Part shown: positions 59,050 to 64,000 of the stretch, in pieces | How positions within the stretch are numbered: the first letter of the stretch is position 1 | Layout: each line of letters begins with the position of its first letter | The notes under the pieces: model-generated | Databases searched by the model: none | Seen by the model: the letters and a program-made list of their open reading frames with translations, nothing else | Told to the model about the DNA's origin: nothing | Position numbers and translations under genes: made by a program | DNA from: Nectonema munidae | Lineage: Eukaryota > Nematomorpha > Nectonematoida > Nectonematidae | Assembly: GCA_030549495.1 (NCBI GenBank) | Contig: JAUIRK010000908.1 | Span: 1,055,501 to 1,119,500 of the forward strand | Reading direction: 5' to 3' | Length of the DNA: 64,000 nucleotides

Positions 59050-60405
59050 TGTTGATTTATTACAAAAAAAGTCAACGTTTGATTTTTAATTTAACTGTAT
59101 TTTATTTTGAAATATTTTTAAAATTTATTCAAATTTTAAATATTTTTTCACTTATGTAAAAGTAAAAAGTTTTAAATTTGGTTATTTAAAATGAATTGAT
59201 TTAGATTAGCTAATTAACATATTTATTTTAAATTGGTAAGTACTAGATAAAAAAATATTTGACATAAAAATTTTTGAAAAATAGAAAGAGGAAAATTTTC
59301 GAGTTATTTTTTTTATTCATAAATGATATTTTTAATTTCTCTATAAGTGTAATGAAGTTAAACATATTTTTATAAAAAATTATATCTTTGTGTTATTGTT
59401 CAAAATAATAGTAATATAATATTAGTTATCCGTTCGGATTATCCGAATATCCTGTTAAGGCCGAATTTTGGATAGCCAGATAGTAACATTTTTGCCGAAT
59501 ATCTAAGAGTCTCTAAAGACTCTGTATTTCCTTTTGCTATTGCTCCCAAATTTCATCTCTAATACAGTGAAAATTTGAATCAGGTATGTCAATGGCACGA
59601 TTAATTTGATTATTATTATGAGACATATTTATTCTGCAGAAGTATAACAATAGAAGGAGCTATTATAAACTCAATAGACCACTGGCAAAAAGGATTTACG
59701 CGAACCCGTTATATGAATTTTTATCGATTGTAGCCCTATCACCAGCCAACACTATCTTGTTGATAAGCATTCAAAAATACGGATATGTTACACATTTCAT
59801 ATTTAACTGAGTTATTAATTAGTTGACAACACGTAAACCATTTATAAATCGTAATAATATCCTTCTCAATATCAAGGATAAGATCAGTCAGACTATAATT
59901 TTCTCCTTTTATTTCAATAAATTTATGATTTTATTTCGATCAACAGTATTCTGAAGTTCATCAGGTCTACATGTCATTTTGAAGGAGAAAGTAGAAAATT
60001 AGAAAGAAACAGAATTCAATGCAGAGAAAATTATTTTTTTGTGGTTATTTAGTATAAATTTTCATAAGGGCGCGCATTCAGGGGTTGAGAGAGAGGCCGA
60101 CAGAAAAAATCCTTTGCTCCCCAATAATATTCAATTTTCTGAATTATATATCTTTTTTATAGTATTTAAAAGACTTGTTTGTCTTGTGAGTAGACTTTCT
60201 ATATTTCTTTTCTTATTTTAAGGTTAAGTCTTAGAATGAATATTTGATCTATTTTTTTTAATTAATTTCCTCTTCATTGATATATAAATAATGCAAATTT
60301 GAGCTATATTTGATCAGAGGCAGTAATGTAGCCTGTAATTTGAATGAGAGCCCATACATTTTTCAGCGGAGCAAATATTTTTTATAACACATAACTATAT
60401 ATCTT
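59050..60405. other. Intergenic, no gene seen
   Basis: AT-rich spacer. A 60-codon frame at 60039-60221 has no recognisable content. Confidence 0.4.
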
Positions 60406-60414
60406 GTTGTTCTT

Positions 60415-60552
60415 GGTGGCATTGCAGGTTGGTTGAGATGATGGACTCAGCACAGATGCATCTGGGTTCGATTCCTCATCGATACCAAATTGTTCATAGT
60501 TTGACATAAGCGGTACATAGTGCCTTGTCAATGGAAACACACCTACGGTACC
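60415..60552 (+). repeat. tRNA-derived SINE, stand-alone copy
   Basis: GGTGGCATTGCAGGTTGGTT, a perfect box B GGGTTCGATTCC, ATCGATACC and the body GTTCATAGTTTGACATAAGC to CCTTGTCAATGGAAA. This copy stands outside the hAT-like family, which shows the unit moves by itself. Confidence 0.75.
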
Positions 60553-60937
60553 TTTTATTTTTATATAAAAACTCGATAATTTAAAGCTTAAAATGTTATA
60601 AAAAATGTTACTTACTTATTAAAATTTATTTTATAAGAAAAGTTTATGCCTCCTTAAAATTTTATATCATTTCTTTTATTTACACAAATGAATTTCTGTA
60701 TGTATCAGAAAAGCGTATGTTTGCCACTTTTTATTTAATTTATTTATTTTGAAAGGAAAAAAAGAGCAAAAGATCATGAAAGCAACTAACCAAAGATTGG
60801 TTATTGACACTCGTTCATATTACATAAAAATAGGTTTATTTCAATTAGGTTTAATGGCAGTATTTCATTTAGAAAAAAAATAGTAAAGCAAGAGAGGAAG
60901 AATGGATTATAAAGAGAGTAATATAACTATATACACT

Positions 60938-60941
<4 letters not shown>

Positions 60942-60980
<39 letters not shown>
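60942..60980. repeat. (AT)n microsatellite
   Basis: About 19 tandem AT units, in the probable 3' UTR side of the LINE that follows. Confidence 0.92.
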
Positions 60981-60982
<2 letters not shown>

Positions 60983-61219
60983 ATGCTTAACAAGGGAGGA
61001 GGGAGAAAGAAAAAGAGTAGAGTTTCATGTTGTTAAGAAAATTCGCCTTGTACACATGAGAAAAAAAGAGCCACTAAAATCTTTATTTGTTGACGAAGAA
61101 GAGAAGTTTTGTCAAAGGAATGGGCTGAATGGTGAAAGGAGATTTGAAAAAAAGATTATAAACAAAAGAAAAAAAGCATAACAAAACAGAAAACTTAATT
61201 TCTAAAAATTCATTATTAA

Positions 61220-61640
61220 TTAATGTTCTTTTTGGAAGAAAAAATGTTGATATTTCATAAAATTAGTAACGTTTAAATTAAGTTTGTGACGTGTGTTGTA
61301 TGTATACAACCTATGGTTTTGAATGTAAAAACAAGAAAATTCATTTAGAGTATGGAAAGATTTGTGTACAAAGGTAGCTGTGTGCAGTTTATGTATTTGT
61401 TCTAAATCAAGGATACCAAATATTTTTTTTGCTTGCTTAGGAGATGATGTTATGAATTTGCTATTGTGTTTCCTATTTAAAATAGAACACTTTGTTTTGT
61501 TAGTCGCACCCCAAACAAAATTACAATAATATAATTTAGAATGTATTGTATAATCAATTAGGACTCGCGTCTTCATATCTAAATATTTTTGACTTTGTAC
61601 TACAGTCTCCCAAGAGTCATTGAAATTTTCTTAAGTTTTC
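61220..61640 (-). pseudogene. LINE reverse transcriptase, thumb and C-terminus
   Basis: YTIHSKLYYCNFVWGATNKT then KCSILNRKHNSKFI matches the region following the catalytic core. HRLYTYNTRHKLNLN is the usual TR.R..L C-terminal stretch. Confidence 0.8.
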
Positions 61641-61707
61641 TTATTGTAAGAAAAAAGTAAGCTTTGTATCAATAATAACGCCAAGATATTTGTATGAATT
61701 AGATTTT

Positions 61708-62576
61708 TCAATAAAACAGCAAATTTAAAAATTTGCCTCTTAATCCATAATATTCAAGTTTTCTCAAAAGAAGAACATGGTTGATTCTGTGAAAAGCTTT
61801 GGAAAAGTCAATGAACGCACATGTTTCTTTATTGTTATCAAGGCTTTTCGGTAAATTGTTGACAAGAGTAGTAACTTCTAAATCAGTGGACATTCCAGGT
61901 CGAATTCCAAAGTGTCTATTATTCAGGATTTTGTACTTTGCAATAAAACTTGACATTCTATGATTGATAATTTTTTCAAATATTTTGCTTATAAATTGAA
62001 GAAGACTAATGGCCCTATAGTTGTTGTAAGCCTGTGTGTTTCCACTTTTGAAAATGGGAATAACCTCGGCTATTTTAAGTTTATCTGGGAAACATTCTTC
62101 TTGATACAAATCTGCAATTCCTTGATACAAATGTTCATAAGCATGTGTAAATTATCAACAATGTAAATAGAGAATTTCCCCGTTTTATTAGAGTTGTGAT
62201 AATCAGAAGAATTGGCTGATTTGATGGAACTAACAACTGTTAAAATCTCATTAATAACCATTAAAATAAATTGTCTAAACTCTAAAGCTTTGATATTGGG
62301 TATTGATGAAGGGAAACTTTCAAAAAACTGATATTGGTTAGCAAAATGCTTATTGAGTTCATTACAATCAAGGTACGGAGGTTTAGATTTACTACCGATC
62401 AAATTGTTGATATTCATCCACAGCTGTTTCATATTTTTTCCCAAATCCTTAAACTTATTAAAATAGTAGGTCTCTTTAGCTTTAGGTACAGATTTGTTGT
62501 ATTTATTTCTTTGCAATTTAAATTGATTCCAGTTACCTTGAGTTCTTTTTTTGAAAATTAGTTTTTTATCTTGCAA
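61708..62576 (-). pseudogene. LINE reverse transcriptase, fingers and palm start
   Basis: FPDKLKIAEVIPIFKSGN, NNYRAISLLQFISKIFEKII, HFGIRPGMSTDLEVTTLVNN and TCAFIDFSKAFHRINHVLLL then KLEYYGLRGKFLNLLFY are the first reverse-transcriptase blocks, with the first catalytic Asp in IDFSKAF. The sequence then jumps directly to the thumb (SYKYLGVIIDTKLTF), skipping the YADD block. Confidence 0.88.
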
Positions 62577-62610
62577 TGGAAAGCTTTTTTAAAAAATGAT
62601 AATTATTTTG

Positions 62611-63232
62611 TTAGAAAAATTTGTTGAAAATAATAAAGTTAGAAAGATGATCAGAGACAGTGGCAATTAAGTTACCGAAAAAACTATTATCATAAGAAAA
62701 ATTTTTAAAAATGTTATCAAGAATGGATGAAGTTGTTTTATGCGCTCTTGTGGTGCCAAAGATTTTCTGATGGAAATTAAACTCATCCACCAAATTTAAA
62801 ATAATGTTTGGGATTTATTACTCCTAGGTTTGAGTTTCTTAAATGTCATCTTAGCAACATATAATAACCAGTTTTCTAATTCATTAAAAAAACATTGAAG
62901 ACAGAAAGAGGCGGTCTGTAAATAGTAAGAATAAGAAAGTTAGTAGAATGAGCAAAAATTTCGACTATTAATTATTCAAAAGTAACGGATGTGAATGAAT
63001 CAAAATGAACTAATCTGTATGTATAACCATCATTTATATTCCACTCTATACCACCTCCTTTAGTGCATCTAGGTTTACTTATAAAGTTATAACCATTAAT
63101 ACGTATGATGGAGTTGGGTTTCCAAATTTCAGTAAGAGAGAAAACATCTACATTAATTGAGATATCGTTAATCAAGGAAGTTATCTCACTGAAATTTTTT
63201 AAAATGCTTCTGAAGACAGAACGACTTAACAA
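62611..63232 (-). pseudogene. LINE APE endonuclease remnant
   Basis: INDISINVDVFSLTEIWKPN has the catalytic Glu of the TE.W motif, and GYNFISKPRCTKGGGI follows. After a broken stretch, TRAHKTTSSILDNIF and VSDHLSNFIIF supply the S-D-H end motif. Nicks target DNA in intact relatives. Confidence 0.8.
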
Positions 63233-63337
63233 ACAGTTATTCGTTTCTAAGCATTTCTAATTTAAATCCGCAAGTGTGTAGAATTTGAAGTTACAATTGG
63301 TGTTCAATAGTAAGTTTTTATCAACATTTAGAACGGA

Positions 63338-63696
63338 TTAAATAATTTGTTGGTCATGATGATAGGTACGTAGGAAAAAAATAAAGTTAAAACTAAAGGT
63401 TATTGTTATTGTAAATGATAGTATTATTTTTGACAAATTCATAACTGGAATTAGATTTAGGGCATTTTTATCAAAGGCATTGTGATTATAAGAGGGATGC
63501 TTACGCAGAAAACAATTGATATATTTATGATTTTCAGCATCTTTAGTTGATACACAGGAATTAAAAGAGTGGTTCCCAGAACAAAACTTGCAAGTAGGCG
63601 CATGAAGAAGCAATTGACAACAATTAAAACATTGTTTGTAGGAATAAAAATCAAAAACTTGGTGCCAACTATATTTAAGATGCAAAGTATCATCAT
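63338..63696 (-). pseudogene. LINE ORF1 with CCHC zinc knuckles
   Basis: QCFNCCQLLLHAPTC, then CKFCSGNHSFNSC, then a third Cys/His cluster, NCFLRKHPSYNHNAFDKN. This is the ORF1 zinc-knuckle array of Jockey-type LINEs, which binds the element's RNA. The first knuckle has lost the usual Gly-His spacing. Confidence 0.75.
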
Positions 63697-64000
63697 TAGA
63701 TTTAATGAATTTCCTATTTCAGGATCAACTACAAGAACTACTATTTTTTTATTTAAGCTTGTGTTAACTTTGGAAAAGAATACTTTGTAAACTTTTTTAT
63801 CATTCGAAATATTTTTTATGTAGTTATTTTATTATGAATGTAGTTCAGGAGTTCATCGTTATTTAAATCAGGATCAATATTTTTTAACATAATTTTTGGG
63901 AAAAAACTAGAATTTTTGTTGATATGGATAGATTTGTTACAGCTAAATTTATTTTCTAAAGTTTTTTTGCAGTTTGCACGGAGTAAGTATCAGGAAAAAT

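Larger units (their letters stand above)
61210..63990 (-). mobile_element. Jockey-like LINE, minus strand, runs off the window
   Basis: From right to left: ORF1 with zinc knuckles (63696-63338), endonuclease (63232-62611), reverse transcriptase (62576-61708) and thumb/C-terminus (about 61700-61220). The order is that of a non-LTR retrotransposon read on the minus strand. Its 3' UTR probably reaches to about 60750. Several breaks, and the palm with YADD is deleted at 61700-61708. Confidence 0.88.

Noticed and set aside
1-64000. LTR retroelements, endogenous viruses or Polinton-like elements
   Set aside because: No paired LTRs, gag/pol/env-type proteins, capsid or protein-primed polymerase genes were recognised. 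All reverse-transcriptase traces are of LINE type.

Overview
The window is AT-rich eukaryotic DNA with few host genes, separated by long stretches of dead and nested transposons. The protein matches, short GT-AG introns, intron-bearing FLYWCH/MULE transposase, and the load of mariner, hAT, Tigger, piggyBac and Jockey-like LINE copies suggest an arthropod, plausibly a copepod crustacean. That placement is inference, because no taxon-diagnostic sequence was tested. No rRNA, functional tRNA, CRISPR array, LTR retroelement or capsid-bearing element was recognised.

Host genes. (1) 489-585 (+) is the last coding exon of an unidentified gene with a short 3' UTR. (2) 3533-13052 (-) is a complete five-exon UBE2G2 orthologue (ubiquitin-conjugating E2 of ER-associated degradation). 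The splice phases join to exactly 165 codons, with catalytic Cys89. (3) 30388-31422 (+) is a two-exon gene for a small secreted glycine/lysine/glutamine-rich repeat protein. (4) 53144-54262 (+) is an intronless WDR74/NSA1-type WD40 protein of 60S ribosome biogenesis.

Transposon layout, left to right: a fragment of a CAGGGGCG-ended family (1-265) and a long inverted-repeat element (1623-2279). UBE2G2 intron 1 holds an internally deleted hAT (8924-10243), a shared dispersed repeat and a hAT-type MITE (11108-11568). Two decayed hAT transposases (14690-16405 and 17710-19120) and a broken mariner (19365-20195) follow. An 8.3-kb MULE-like element (20968-29287) has tandem-repeat terminal inverted repeats and a spliced FLYWCH transposase, and later insertions sit inside it. 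A Tigger/pogo copy (31880-34876) abuts a minus-strand LINE (34879-37665) that carries two MITEs. A LINE reverse-transcriptase scrap lies at 40000-40650.

The most structured region is 43060-50235. A piggyBac transposase (-) is split by a 6.3-kb hAT-like non-autonomous element (43816-50127) with a perfect 8-bp target duplication. That element is itself split by an inverted member of its own family (45868-49215) with another perfect 8-bp duplication, giving a giant imperfect palindrome. Both units carry the same smaller passengers: a hAT MITE, a tRNA-like SINE, a minisatellite-bearing foldback element and an AAAATGCCCC-ended element. A related copy at 38577-39933 preserves the uninterrupted insertion site.

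The right edge (60750-64000, -) is a larger LINE with ORF1 zinc knuckles, an APE endonuclease and a reverse transcriptase, running out of the window. The host genes do not form a functional cluster. Three of them have an acceptor-like AG a few bases upstream of the start codon, which may mean 5' UTR introns or spliced-leader trans-splicing.
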